In this document: positions 54,652-63,870 of the stretch, piece after piece
Layout of the letters: every line of letters starts with the position of its first letter
Position numbering within the stretch: position 1 is the first letter of the stretch
From: DASUNP01 sp035249305
GTDB taxonomy: Bacteria; Acidobacteriota; Blastocatellia; UBA7656
Direction of reading: 5' to 3'
NCBI GenBank assembly: GCA_035249305.1
Contig: DATFGQ010000057.1
Location: forward strand, 7,451-71,450
DNA: 64,000 bases
Made by a program: the position numbers and the translations under genes
Notes under the pieces: generated by a model
Told to the model about the DNA's origin: nothing
What the model saw: only the letters and a program-made list of their open reading frames with translations
The model's database searches: none

Positions 54652-56178
54652 ATGATTGATGAGCTAGTCGATACCTACGAAGAGACTTACGACGCAGAGC
54701 TTGAGGCCGAAGCCGATGCCGCCGAAGAGTATTCTGATGCGGAAGAGGCCGGCGATATAGATAAAGCCGACCTATTGAAGCTCTATTTGCGCGAGGCGAG
54801 CCGCGCGCAGATGCTCGACGCCAAAGGCGAAGTCGCCGCTGCCCGCCGGATAGAACGCGCGCGCGCGCGGCTGGCGAGGCTGCTGTCGCGATCGCCGATA
54901 GTCGCGGAGTATTGTCTTTATCTCATGCACGCATTCCGAGGCGGCGAAGAGACGGCCGCCGACTTGATAGAGCAGGTACACAACGCCGGGCCAGCGCCCA
55001 AGAGCGCGACGGTGGCGGAGATGGCCGACCGCGCGCTCGCGCGTGTTGAGAACGCTTACCACAACCTCATCTCTTACAAACCCGCGATGGCTTCGAGGCG
55101 GAGCAGCAAGAAGTTTCTTCAGAGCATGAAGGCGCGCCTAGCCGTTACGCTGTCGCGCTCGATCCGCGCGATCACATTTACTCCGGCCGCCGAGCGCCGT
55201 CTGGTCTCGCTCGTCGAGAGCGCCGACCGCATAGCCCGCTCCCGGTTCGCGCAGGCGCACCCGGCCGGCAAAGCTAAAGTCAGCGACTTGAAGTCGGGGG
55301 CCGTGCGCACGCCGCTGCCCATCGTCAACAAGTCTGTCGCGACCCATCTCAACATCGACTCGGTCGTCTCGAAAGTCACCGACGAAGGCACACAACCCGT
55401 CGAGCTGATCGAGCTCGCGCAAAAGGTCACGGAGGCCGCCTCCGAGCTGCACGCGGCCAAGCAGCAGATGACGGAATCGAACCTGCGGCTTGTAATCTCT
55501 GTCGCAAGGCAGTTCACGCGCCGCGGTCTTCCCTTCCTCGACCTGATTCAGGAAGGCAACGTCGGGCTTATGCGGGCCGTCGAGAAGTTCGAGTGGCGGC
55601 GCGGCTTCCGTTTCTCAACCTACGCGATGTGGTGGATCAGGCAGGCGATGGCGCGAGCGCTCGACACACAGAGCCGCGTCGTAAGGCTGCCGGCAAGCGA
55701 GCTGAGCTTGATAAACAAGGTGGCGCGGGCGGCGCGCTCGATCAGCGGCGAGAGCGCCGCGGACGCCTCGAACCAGGAGATCGCCGAGCGGCTGTCGGTC
55801 CAGGCCGAGAGGATCGGCGAGGCCCTCGGCTACGCGCAGCACACGATTACCCTTGACGCTGCCGCAAATGACAACGGCGAGACGGCCGTCAACTTCATAG
55901 ACGACGGCGACGGGTCGAACCCCTTCACCGCCGCGCTCGACCGCTCGCGCCGCGAGGCGATTCAGCGCGCGCTCGCGCAACTTACTCCGCGCGAGGCGAA
56001 GATCCTCAGGATGCATTACGGGCTTGACGCGGGGAGCGAGCCTCGCACGCTCGAAGAGATCGGGCAGGACCTGTCAGTGACCAGAGAGCGCGTCCGCCAG
56101 ATAGAAGCGGGCGCTTTCGCCAAGCTCCGCGAGCTAGAAGTCGGCCACACCCTGCGCGAATTCCTAACCGTAGCCTGA
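54652..56178 (+). CDS. Sigma-70 family RNA polymerase sigma factor (group 2-like)
   Basis: A 508-residue sigma factor. An acidic N-terminus (residues 1-40) is followed by a region 1.2-like helix (DLLKLYLREASRAQML). Region 2 is clear: NLRLVISVARQFTRRGLPFL, DLIQEGNVGLMRAVEKFEWR, FRFSTYAMWWIRQAMARAL. Region 3 has ASNQEIAERLSVQAERIGEA. Region 4 ends with LTPREAKILRMHYGLDAGSE, TLEEIGQDLSVTRERVRQIE. The primary-sigma segment after region 2.4 (RTIRIPVH) is changed to SRVVRLPASE, so this is probably an alternative rather than the housekeeping factor. A non-conserved region of about 180 residues separates regions 1.2 and 2. Confidence 0.88.
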   Translation: MIDELVDTYEETYDAELEAEADAAEEYSDAEEAGDIDKADLLKLYLREASRAQMLDAKGEVAAARRIERARARLARLLSRSPIVAEYCLYLMHAFRGGEETAADLIEQVHNAGPAPKSATVAEMADRALARVENAYHNLISYKPAMASRRSSKKFLQSMKARLAVTLSRSIRAITFTPAAERRLVSLVESADRIARSRFAQAHPAGKAKVSDLKSGAVRTPLPIVNKSVATHLNIDSVVSKVTDEGTQPVELIELAQKVTEAASELHAAKQQMTESNLRLVISVARQFTRRGLPFLDLIQEGNVGLMRAVEKFEWRRGFRFSTYAMWWIRQAMARALDTQSRVVRLPASELSLINKVARAARSISGESAADASNQEIAERLSVQAERIGEALGYAQHTITLDAAANDNGETAVNFIDDGDGSNPFTAALDRSRREAIQRALAQLTPREAKILRMHYGLDAGSEPRTLEEIGQDLSVTRERVRQIEAGAFAKLRELEVGHTLREFLTVA

Positions 56179-56183
56179 ATAAA

Positions 56184-56257
56184 AGTCCTGAGTGCTGAGT
56201 GCTGAGTCCTGAGTAATAGTCTTTCACTCAGGACTCAGCACTCAGCACTCAGGACTT
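56184..56257. repeat. CTGAGT[C/G] heptad hairpin repeat, copy 5
   Basis: The same heptad arms as the other copies, here between the convergent sigma factor gene and the CarH-like gene. It overlaps the last codons of the latter. In this position it could act as a bidirectional terminator. Confidence 0.85.
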
Positions 56258-57121
56258 CTTCAAGGACTCCAGAAAATCGTTAACGGTCGGCGCGTGATGA
56301 GCCCCGCGGAAACGCGAGCGGGCCTGCTCGTCTTCGAAGGCTTGACCGCCGATCACAATCCGCGTCCGGTGCTTCGAGGCGGCCCGTCGCAGTTGCTCGT
56401 AATCGCGCGCCAGGCGCTCAAGGTCGTCGCCGATCGTGGCCGAGATGCAGACGAGGTCGGGCTTGAGGATGTTTACAGCGTCGGTGAAAGTGAAAATCGG
56501 GGTGAACGGGCCTAGGTAGATGACCGTCCAGCCTTCGCCTTCGAGCAGGTAGCGGACCACTTCAGACCCGAGCTGGTGAATCTCCCCGTCCGGGCAGCCG
56601 ACCAGAGCGAGTCGCCCCTGACTCTCCTTCTTCTCTATGATCTCGTGAAGGTCGGCGAGCGCCTGCGACGTGACCCTGGACGCCATGTGTTCTTCGAAGA
56701 CCCTGGTCTTGCCCGCGCGCCACATCTCGCCTACTTCGTCGAGCGCGGGCCGGATGATCTCTTCGCTTATCGTCGCCAGCGAAAAGCCGCGCAGGTACGC
56801 GCGGATCAACAGCTCCGAGACGCAGTGGTGTTTGCCTGCCATCGCCACCTGGCGGTAGCGGCGCGCGAGCTCCGGGAAATCGGGCCGGGCTAGGAGCTCT
56901 TCGATCTCAACATCAATCTCGGCGGCCCTCTCGGCCTGGACCGCGCGAACGACGAGGCCGCTGCGGTTCTCGAACTCTACGACCGAATCGAAATCGAATT
57001 TGCGGTGGCCGCCGATCGTCTTGCGGCACTTGATCATCCCGCTGTCGGCCCATCGCTTTATGGTCGACTCGCTCACGTCCCACATCCGCGCCAGTTCTGT
57101 TGTGGAATAACACCGCTTCAT
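56249..57121 (-). CDS. CarH/LitR-like MerR-type B12-binding regulator
   Basis: A 290-residue transcription factor. Residues 1-60 are a MerR-type winged helix (STTELARMWDVSESTIKRWA, GGHRKFDFDSV). Residues 85-160 form the helical cap with the Wx9EH motif: Trp134 in VGEMWRAGKTRVFEEHMASR, with Glu144 and His145. Residues 168-290 are the cobalamin-binding Rossmann domain with E-x-H-x2-G (GCPDGEIHQLG, His182 as the likely lower cobalt ligand). These are the residues that let CarH bind adenosylcobalamin and respond to light. The last codons lie in the heptad repeat. The targets are unknown; no carotenoid genes are nearby. Confidence 0.87.
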   Translation of the reverse strand: MKRCYSTTELARMWDVSESTIKRWADSGMIKCRKTIGGHRKFDFDSVVEFENRSGLVVRAVQAERAAEIDVEIEELLARPDFPELARRYRQVAMAGKHHCVSELLIRAYLRGFSLATISEEIIRPALDEVGEMWRAGKTRVFEEHMASRVTSQALADLHEIIEKKESQGRLALVGCPDGEIHQLGSEVVRYLLEGEGWTVIYLGPFTPIFTFTDAVNILKPDLVCISATIGDDLERLARDYEQLRRAASKHRTRIVIGGQAFEDEQARSRFRGAHHAPTVNDFLESLKKS

Positions 57122-57195
57122 ATGCTTCGGGGGAATGACCGTTTTGACCGATATGGAAGGATACCCACCTTGAGTGGAGCGGTCAAGACATGCGG

Positions 57196-57573
57196 CTAAT
57201 CTTCGAATATGACCTGGGCCATGGCGATCTGTTCGGAGTGCGTGAGCGAAACGTGCGCGCGCCGCGCGCCGATCTCATGTAGGCGCTCAAGGGCGCGGCC
57301 GTGCATGCGTAAGGCCGGGGCGCCTTTTTCGCCGCGCACGACCTCTATGTCGCGCCATCGCACCCCGTCCGACCAGCCCGTGCCGAGCGCCTTCATCGCC
57401 GCCTCCTTTGCGGCGAATCGCGCCGCGTAACTCGACATGCGCGAAGCGCGGCGCTCGCAGTAATCGATCTCCGTTTCGGTGAAGACGCGCTTGCGGAACC
57501 TCTCGCCCTGCCGCGAGAAGACCTCCGCGACCCGCGCGATCTCGATTATGTCAATGCCGATCGCGATAATCAC
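57196..57573 (-). CDS. acpS: Holo-[acyl-carrier-protein] synthase
   Basis: A 125-residue 4'-phosphopantetheinyl transferase that activates acyl carrier protein. The start is IAIGIDIIEIARVAEVFSRQ with the Mg-binding Asp, followed by FRKRVFTETEIDYCERRASR and YAARFAAKEAAMKALGTGWS (E-x3-K). The C-terminus is HVSLTHSEQIAMAQVIFED. Length matches E. coli AcpS (126). The start is a GTG at 57573, only 7 bp after the rnz stop, so it is coupled to rnz. It is followed by a 74-bp gap to the CarH-like gene. Confidence 0.95.
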   Translation of the reverse strand: MIIAIGIDIIEIARVAEVFSRQGERFRKRVFTETEIDYCERRASRMSSYAARFAAKEAAMKALGTGWSDGVRWRDIEVVRGEKGAPALRMHGRALERLHEIGARRAHVSLTHSEQIAMAQVIFED

Positions 57574-57580
57574 CCTTTCG

Positions 57581-58519
57581 CTACACCTCTATCTCGATCA
57601 AGTCGTCGGCCATTATGGTTTCGGGGAAGACCTCGCGGGCCTCTTCCAGCAACGGCCTCGGGTCCGGGTAGCGCGTGCTGAAATGCGTGATGAGCAGCGC
57701 GCGCGCGCCCGCGAGGCGTGCGATCTCGGCGGCCTGGCGAGCGGTCGAGTGGCCGAACTCGCGCGCCTCTTCGGCCAGCTCCTCTGTAAACGTCGCCTCG
57801 TGTATGAGCAGGTCGACGCCGCGCGCCAGCTCGACGCTCGCGCCGCACGGGCGCGTGTCCGTGCAGTAGGCGACGCTCTTTCCGGGGCGCGGCGGCCCTA
57901 GAACGTCCGATGGGCGAATGACGCGGCCGTCGGCGAGCTCAACGTCGTGGCCCGACTGCAAACGGCCGTACAGCGGCCCTTCGGGTATCCCGAGCTCGCG
58001 CGCGCGGTCGAGGTTGAAGCGACCGGGGCGCGGCTTCTCTTCTATGCGGTAGCCGAGCGTGAAGACCCTGTGATCGAGCGGCAAAAAGCTCACGCGGTAC
58101 TGCTCCGCTTCGTAGGCGACGGCCATCCCGTTTGAGTCCGCGCGGCGGGCGGCAGACCTCTGAGGCCCGAACTCGCGCAGGTCGAGCGGGTAGTTCACGT
58201 AGAGTATCTTCAGCCGCGCGAGCGTATCGAGGTAGTCGTTTATCCCGCGCGGGCCGACCAGCGTCAGGTCGCGCGTGCGGCGGTCGAGCCCCATCGTCGA
58301 TAGCAAGCCCGACAGCCCGTTGAAGTGGTCGCCGTGAAGGTGCGTGATGAAGATCGATGTCAGCCGGTTAGGATTGAGGCCCGCTTTTATGATCTGAGTC
58401 TGCGTCGCCTCGCCGCAATCGAACAATAGCCACTCGCCTTCGCGCGCCACGGCCAGCCCGCTCACGTTGCGGCGGATCGTCGGCTTGCCTGAGCTTGTTC
58501 CGAGCGGGATGACTCTCAT
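57581..58519 (-). CDS. rnz: Ribonuclease Z
   Basis: A 312-residue metallo-beta-lactamase-fold endonuclease that trims tRNA 3' ends. The zinc motif is FITHLHGDHFNGLSGLLSTM (H-x-H-x-D-H); other parts are LLFDCGEATQTQIIKAGLNP, SVAYCTDTRPC (Asp), LLIHEATFTEELAEEAREFG with HST, and the C-terminal RALLITHFSTRY. Length matches bacterial short RNase Z (about 305). This fits a genome where not every tRNA encodes CCA: the tRNA-Leu at 34290 lacks it while tRNA-Gly has it. ATG 58519 is the family start. Confidence 0.94.
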   Translation of the reverse strand: MRVIPLGTSSGKPTIRRNVSGLAVAREGEWLLFDCGEATQTQIIKAGLNPNRLTSIFITHLHGDHFNGLSGLLSTMGLDRRTRDLTLVGPRGINDYLDTLARLKILYVNYPLDLREFGPQRSAARRADSNGMAVAYEAEQYRVSFLPLDHRVFTLGYRIEEKPRPGRFNLDRARELGIPEGPLYGRLQSGHDVELADGRVIRPSDVLGPPRPGKSVAYCTDTRPCGASVELARGVDLLIHEATFTEELAEEAREFGHSTARQAAEIARLAGARALLITHFSTRYPDPRPLLEEAREVFPETIMADDLIEIEV

Positions 58520-58647
58520 CAAACAATTACAATAGCACACCGCGCGGCGGGCGCGTGAGGGAGAAAGTTGCTGACACGGGGCCGGGCTTCTGTTAGACTT
58601 TTTCGGTAATCGGTAATCAAAAACCCCAGGTATCGGAGAAGGATCAT

Positions 58648-59730
58648 ATGAAGTTTCGGAAAGCCTTTGCCGCGCTTGCGGTCGCCCTCTTTTTTGTGAC
58701 GGCGGCCTCGGCGCAAGAGAAGAAGAGCAACGACCCGCCGGCCGTGCCCAAGCTCTTGCTCGAATCGTTCGAGCACGATTTCGGCCAGGTCAAGTCGGGG
58801 AGTCCGCTCAGATACAGTTTCAAGGTGAAGAACGCCGGAAAGGCCGACCTCCTGATCAGGAGCGTCAGCCCCGGCTGAGGGTGCACAGCGAGCGACTTCG
58901 ACAGAGTCGTGCCTCCTGGTCAGGAGGGGAAGATTACGCTGGCGATAGAGCATACGGAGAGTTATCAGGGCGAAGTCGCGAAGTCTGCGAACGTCCAGAC
59001 GAACGACCCCGTCTTTTCGAACTTTAACCTGACGCTGCGCGGCTACTTCAAACCGGACCGCCCGCCCATCCCCGGCCCGCCGCCGCCTCCGATGGTAAAC
59101 AGGCGCGCAGGTCCGTTCACGATGCTTCCGAACGACAGGTGGGTCACAAGCGTGCTGACGGGGACCTCCACCTCGACCAGGATGTCGCTGTTCAACGCCG
59201 ACGAGAAGCCTGTTCGCGTCAAGAGCATGGTCGTGGGCGGGATCAATTTCAAAGTCGAGATGAGAACGATCGAGGACGGCAAGCGGTACGAGTTATTGGT
59301 CTCGACCAACCCCGCGCTCAAGCCAGGCCATTACGAGCAGACGGTTAAGATCACTACCGACAGCCCCCAGGCCCCCGAAGCTAGCGTGCTGCTTGAGGTG
59401 ACGGTCTTTGCGCGGACCTTTTACAGGCCGACCTCGATCAACGTGCAGCCGCTGTCGCTCGACAGCGATCTGTCGGCCATCAGCTTGCCTATGATCTACG
59501 TGCAGAGACTTCGCGAGGCCGGGCTGAAGATAAACGGCGTCAGCTCTACGCTGCCGTTCATAAAGCTGGAGGTGCTGACCGAGAAAGAGGGCGAGACATA
59601 CGCGGTCCGTATCACGTTCGACAAATCGCTGATACCCGGCGTGGGTCGCTTCAACGGCAAGATTCGCGTGGAGACTAACGACCCTGACGTTCCGTTTGCA
59701 GAAATCCCCATTCAAGTGGCTTTCAATTAG
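58648..59730 (+). CDS. DUF1573 exported protein with in-frame TGA, candidate selenoprotein
   Basis: Read through the TGA at 58876-58878, this gene encodes 360 residues. A signal peptide (AFAALAVALFFVTAASAQ) leads into a DUF1573 domain: SFEHDFGQVKSGSPLRYSFK, SVSPG, TGA as residue 77, GCTASDFDRVVPPGQEGKIT, LAIEHTESYQGEVAKSANVQ. A proline-rich linker (PPIPGPPPPPM) and a further 220 residues of beta-rich domain follow without any other stop. In the paralogue at 19103 the same position is the first Cys of PSCGCTTS, so the protein would have a U-G-C pair. A GGUC-loop hairpin lies 34-49 nt downstream. The TGA may be decoded as selenocysteine; a nonsense mutation of TGC or TGT is the alternative. GGAGAAGGA precedes ATG 58648. 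Confidence 0.7.
58896..58932 (+). promoter_or_regulatory. Candidate bacterial SECIS hairpin downstream of the in-frame TGA
   Basis: A perfect 6-bp stem CCTCCT/AGGAGG (58912-58917 with 58922-58927) closes the tetraloop GGTC (58918-58921). GGUC is also the loop core recognised by SelB in E. coli fdhF. A lower stem CTTC/GAAG (58896-58899 with 58929-58932) may extend it. The loop begins 39 nt after the TGA, slightly beyond the usual bacterial spacing. Confidence 0.45.
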
Positions 59731-59754
59731 GCTCAATTCTGTTTCACAAAATCG

Positions 59755-59779
59755 GGGCGCTGGCGAATAACCGGCGCCC
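59755..59779. terminator. Hairpin after the DUF1573 gene
   Basis: A 9-bp stem GGGCGCTGG/CCGGCGCCC (one T-G pair) with loop CGAATAA lies 24 bp after the stop and is followed by TTCAAAAAAG. It probably ends transcription of the DUF1573 gene. Confidence 0.55.
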
Positions 59780-59842
59780 TTCAAAAAAGCTTCTCGGCCC
59801 GCGAACGGCTCATCACGCGGGTTGCGCCTCGGGGGTCAATCT

Positions 59843-62800
59843 ATGCTTTACATCAAGTCTCTATTTGCTGTAGCGCTGCTGGGCCTGGCGGGCGCGCTCA
59901 TCTTGAAGCAGACCGAAAGCCTTGTTGCTGCCGATGCCGGCCATCCGAGAAGAGATGAGCGAATCGTTGTGCGCGCGAACAACCAAAGAGACGCTGGTAT
60001 AAATCTGGGCGACGGCCGCCAGTTAATGATGGCTTACACAGGCCCGGCCGAAAGCAAAAACGATTTAGAGCAAGGGCTCGCGCGGCCGCTCGCGTTGAGC
60101 TCGGCCGATTATGATGAGGACGGAGTTGCCGATCTCGTCAGCGGCTACGCCGGCACGAAAGGCGGCATCATAACGCTGATGCGCGGCAACCTCGACGCGA
60201 TTCATCCGAACGGCCCCGAGGCTCAACGACGCAGGGCGCAGGGCGCTTACACGGACGATGCTTTCCTCTCGCCCGCGCGCGTTTTCGAACTTAAAAGCGA
60301 GCCCGATTTTATCGCCGCCGGTGATTTCGACGCCGACGGCCACTGGGACGTGGCGGCGGCCGAGCGCGGCGGCGATTCGCTTTTCCTGCTGCGCGGCAGC
60401 GGGGCGGGCGACTTCAGCTTGCCGGAAGAGATTCATCTGCCGGGCCGCGTCACAGCGATGGCCGAAGGCGAGATCAACCGCGCGGACGGTCTGACCGACC
60501 TTGTCGTCGCCGTGGTCAAAGATAGCGCGGCGACAGCTCTGGTGTTCGAAGGCCCGTCGGGTGCGCTCCGCGCTGAGCCTGAAGCGATAAGCCTGCCCTC
60601 GGAAGCAAGCTCGCTCGCCTTAGGCCGAACGGACGGAGACGGCTGGATAGACCTCGTGATAGCCGCCGGGCGCGAGTTGTTATCCGTCCGGGGGCGCGAC
60701 CGAAAGCTCTCGCTCGATGAAGTGAGGCGGGCGGAAGTTCGCCCCGCGAATATCGACCGGCAGTCGTTCCCGTTCTCGATACGGTCCGTCGCTGTAGGTG
60801 ATTTCGACGGCGATAATTCCGCGGACGTGGCGCTGCTGGCCGACGAGGGGGCCATCCATCTTGTAGGCGCAAAGACCGAAAAGCGCGCCCGCGCAGGGCG
60901 AGAGACGCTGTTCGCCTCCGGGCGGTGGCCGATGGCTGCGCGGCTGATTCGCGCAGGGGTTTCGACCGCGCCGGCCGACTCGCTTATGCTGATTGATTCA
61001 AATAGTTCCCGGTTACACATCGTCTCTGGAGAGAGGCAAGCGGCTTCGCTCGACGTTGAAGGCGGCGCTGTCGCGGTCCACACGATGCGGCTCAACTCGG
61101 ACGCGCTCAGCGATCTGGTCATACTCGGCAAGAACAATGTCGCGCCTGCGATTGTAAAGAGCTTGCCGTCAACGATCTTTACCGTTACGAACGCCAGCGA
61201 CAGCGGGCCGGGATCGCTCAGGCAGGCGATCCTGGATGCGAACGCAAACCCGGGCGCTGACACTATTAACTTTTCCATCAACTCAGGCGTGCAAACGATC
61301 ACGATCGAAAAGCCGTTGCCGGCTATAACCCAGGCGTTGACGATAGACGGGACGACACAACCGGGGTTTTCAGGCTCGCCCATCGTGGAATTGAACGGCA
61401 ATGAAATCTCAACCGACGGCCTAACAGTCGAAGGCGGGAACAGCTCGATACGCGGCCTTGTGATCAACCGATTTCGGGGCTGTGGGATTTCATTATGGTT
61501 TACGGGAAACAATGTCGTATCGGGAAACTTCATAGGGACGAACATCGCGGGCAATGCGAACCTGGAGAATCTGGCCCCGTCCGTCTGCGTTGAAAGCGGG
61601 AACAATAATCTGGTCGGAGGGACGACTCTTCAAGCGCGCAACCTGCTGGCGCCCACGCAATCGGCCGGGGTTTCGATGAGCAAGAACGTGATGAACACTC
61701 TTGTGCAAGGCAACATCATCGGCGCGGACATAACCGGCACGGTATCACTGAGCACATCGAGCGCGGGCGTGAGTGTTTTCGGCGCGAGCAACAACGTGAT
61801 CGGCGGAACCACCGCGGGCGCGGGGAATCTCATTTCGGGTAATACGAACTCTACCGGGGTCTCAATACGGGACGAGGGCAACGGCATCGGAGGATCAGGC
61901 AATCTGGTCCAGGGCAATCTTATAGGCACCAATGGCGCGGGAACTTCTGCGTTACGTAATAACGGTGGTGTAAGTATTGGAGATGTCCCTGACAATACGG
62001 TCGGAGGGACGACCGTCTCTGCGCGCAACGTAATCTCGGGTAATACTTTTGGCGGCGTCTCTGTTGGCGGGGACGACGCGACGGGCACTCTGGTGCAGGG
62101 CAACTACATCGGCACTAATGCCGCAGGCACGGCCGCGCTGGGCAATGGCCTTACCGGCATTGACGCGGGTGTGCTGTCCGGCTGCACGATCGGGGGCACG
62201 GCCGCCGGGGCGGGCAACGTGATTTCGGGGAACTCCGCCGGCATTTTTCTCGGCAACCTCTCGAAGGGCAATAGCATTCAGGGCAACTTTATAGGGACCA
62301 ACGCCGCGGGCACCGCCGCCATAGCGAATACCACCTTCGGAATAATTATAGACAATGCGATCACCAATCTGATCGGAGGCACAAGCCCCGGAGCGAGAAA
62401 TGTTATTTCAGGCAACCGCACGGGCCTCCGTCTTTCCGGCTCCAATCCGACTACCAACGTCGCGGTCGATAACGCCGTGCAGGGCAACTTTATAGGGACA
62501 GACGTATCGGGCACAGCCGCGCTGGGGAATTTGGACGACGGAGTAATCATCAGTTTTGCAAACTCGAACACCATCGGGGGAGCAGGCGTGGGGATGGCTA
62601 ATATCATCGCCTTCAACGGCCGTCATGGGGTGAACATTGTCTCCAACTCGCGGAACTCCGTCCTGTCAAATTCGATCTTCTCCAACCAGGGGATGGGCAT
62701 CAACCTCGGCTTCAGCGATGAGGCGACGCCGAACGACCCGTGCGACGGCGATCCGGGGCCAAACAATCTTCAGAACTTCCCCGTCATCAACTCAGCCAGT

Positions 62801-63601
62801 TCCGCCGCTGGCAGCACGATGATTCAAGGTACGCTTAACAGCTCCGCCAACATGACTTACACGATCGAGTTCTTCGTCAACGCTTCGTGTGACGGCTCAG
62901 GGCTCGGCGAAGGCCAATCCTTGATAGGCTCGACCGTCGTGACGACCGACGCCGGTTGCAACGCGAGTTTTAATGTTACCTTCCCCGTTTCGACGACCGG
63001 TTTTATCACGGCTACGGCAACAGACTCTCTGGGGAGCACTTCGGAGTTTTCCCAGTGCCGGCAGCTCCCAGGCAGTTGTTCATATTCGATTGCGCCGTCG
63101 AGCGGCTTTTTCACCGAGATAGGCGGCGAAGGGAGTTTTATCGTCCTGGCGCCACAGGGCTGCAACTGGACCGCAGTGGCCAACGATCCGTGGATAACCA
63201 TCACCTCGGCCGACGGCGGCGCGGGCATCGGCGGCATCAATTATCTGGTGAGAGAGAACCCGGGCGGGGCCGGCCGCCAGGGGACCATACAGGTAGCCGG
63301 CCTTACGTTCACCATAAATCAACGTGGCAGGGCAGGCGAAGCCTGCACGTTCACGTTATCCCGCACCTTCGGCCTGCATGGCGCGGCCGGAGGCGGCGGG
63401 AGCTTCAACGTGGTTACGCAGCCGGGCTGCGCCTGGCAGGCCACAGCCGCCGCCGGGTGGGTCACAATAACTTCGAACAGCAGCGGCATTGGCCCCGGCG
63501 CCGTCACCTATTCAGTGACTACCAACCTGACGCTGGCCCACCGCAAAACGACGATCACAGCCGGGGGCGAAACCTTCTCGATAAAACAGCTCAGGAATTA
63601 G
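59843..63601 (+). CDS. Large secreted FG-GAP/beta-helix/BACON protein
   Basis: A 1252-residue exported protein. A signal peptide (SLFAVALLGLAGALILKQTE) is followed by FG-GAP-like repeats over residues 60-420 (DYDEDGVADL, DFDADGHWDV, DFDGDNSADV). Residues 440-980 are a right-handed beta-helix with a repeated unit of the form QGNFIGTNAAGTAAL then GAGNVISGN, in about eight turns. At the C-terminus there are two BACON-like domains (CSYSIAPSSGFFTEIGGEGS, WITITSADGG, and CTFTLSRTFGLHGAAGGGGS, WVTITSNSSG). Such proteins bind or cleave polysaccharides or mucin; no catalytic site is identified. ATG 59843 after GGGGG is preferred to a TTG upstream. Confidence 0.88.
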   Translation: MLYIKSLFAVALLGLAGALILKQTESLVAADAGHPRRDERIVVRANNQRDAGINLGDGRQLMMAYTGPAESKNDLEQGLARPLALSSADYDEDGVADLVSGYAGTKGGIITLMRGNLDAIHPNGPEAQRRRAQGAYTDDAFLSPARVFELKSEPDFIAAGDFDADGHWDVAAAERGGDSLFLLRGSGAGDFSLPEEIHLPGRVTAMAEGEINRADGLTDLVVAVVKDSAATALVFEGPSGALRAEPEAISLPSEASSLALGRTDGDGWIDLVIAAGRELLSVRGRDRKLSLDEVRRAEVRPANIDRQSFPFSIRSVAVGDFDGDNSADVALLADEGAIHLVGAKTEKRARAGRETLFASGRWPMAARLIRAGVSTAPADSLMLIDSNSSRLHIVSGERQAASLDVEGGAVAVHTMRLNSDALSDLVILGKNNVAPAIVKSLPSTIFTVTNASDSGPGSLRQAILDANANPGADTINFSINSGVQTITIEKPLPAITQALTIDGTTQPGFSGSPIVELNGNEISTDGLTVEGGNSSIRGLVINRFRGCGISLWFTGNNVVSGNFIGTNIAGNANLENLAPSVCVESGNNNLVGGTTLQARNLLAPTQSAGVSMSKNVMNTLVQGNIIGADITGTVSLSTSSAGVSVFGASNNVIGGTTAGAGNLISGNTNSTGVSIRDEGNGIGGSGNLVQGNLIGTNGAGTSALRNNGGVSIGDVPDNTVGGTTVSARNVISGNTFGGVSVGGDDATGTLVQGNYIGTNAAGTAALGNGLTGIDAGVLSGCTIGGTAAGAGNVISGNSAGIFLGNLSKGNSIQGNFIGTNAAGTAAIANTTFGIIIDNAITNLIGGTSPGARNVISGNRTGLRLSGSNPTTNVAVDNAVQGNFIGTDVSGTAALGNLDDGVIISFANSNTIGGAGVGMANIIAFNGRHGVNIVSNSRNSVLSNSIFSNQGMGINLGFSDEATPNDPCDGDPGPNNLQNFPVINSASSAAGSTMIQGTLNSSANMTYTIEFFVNASCDGSGLGEGQSLIGSTVVTTDAGCNASFNVTFPVSTTGFITATATDSLGSTSEFSQCRQLPGSCSYSIAPSSGFFTEIGGEGSFIVLAPQGCNWTAVANDPWITITSADGGAGIGGINYLVRENPGGAGRQGTIQVAGLTFTINQRGRAGEACTFTLSRTFGLHGAAGGGGSFNVVTQPGCAWQATAAAGWVTITSNSSGIGPGAVTYSVTTNLTLAHRKTTITAGGETFSIKQLRN

Positions 63602-63669
63602 CCAGCTCCGAGAGACTCTTCTCTACTCAGAGTCTATTCGTAGTTGGTCCTCGCTCCGGAGGAGCGAAA

Positions 63670-63819
63670 GATATTAGCCGGTGATGAAATCACCGGATTG
63701 ATAGTGCAAAACGTCGCGCGCCCTGGAGGGGCGCAGGATACGAACACCAGTCCTGCGCCCCTCCAGGGCGCGGTCGTGTTATCGAACTATGTCCGGTGAT
63801 TTCATCACCGGCTAATATC
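63670..63819. repeat. Nested perfect palindromes
   Basis: An outer 28-bp perfect inverted repeat pairs 63670-63697 with 63792-63819 (core GCCGGTGATGAAATCACCGG, itself a palindrome). An inner 22-bp perfect inverted repeat pairs 63717-63738 with 63751-63772 (core CCCTGGAGGGGCGCAGGA). Further short palindromes flank them (CTCCGGAGGAG, CCCCTCCGGGGCAGG). No gene is present in 63602-63916. Confidence 0.85.
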
Positions 63820-63870
63820 CGCCTGCCCCTCCGGGGCAGGAATTATCTGATCCCTTCTGAAACTAAACCA

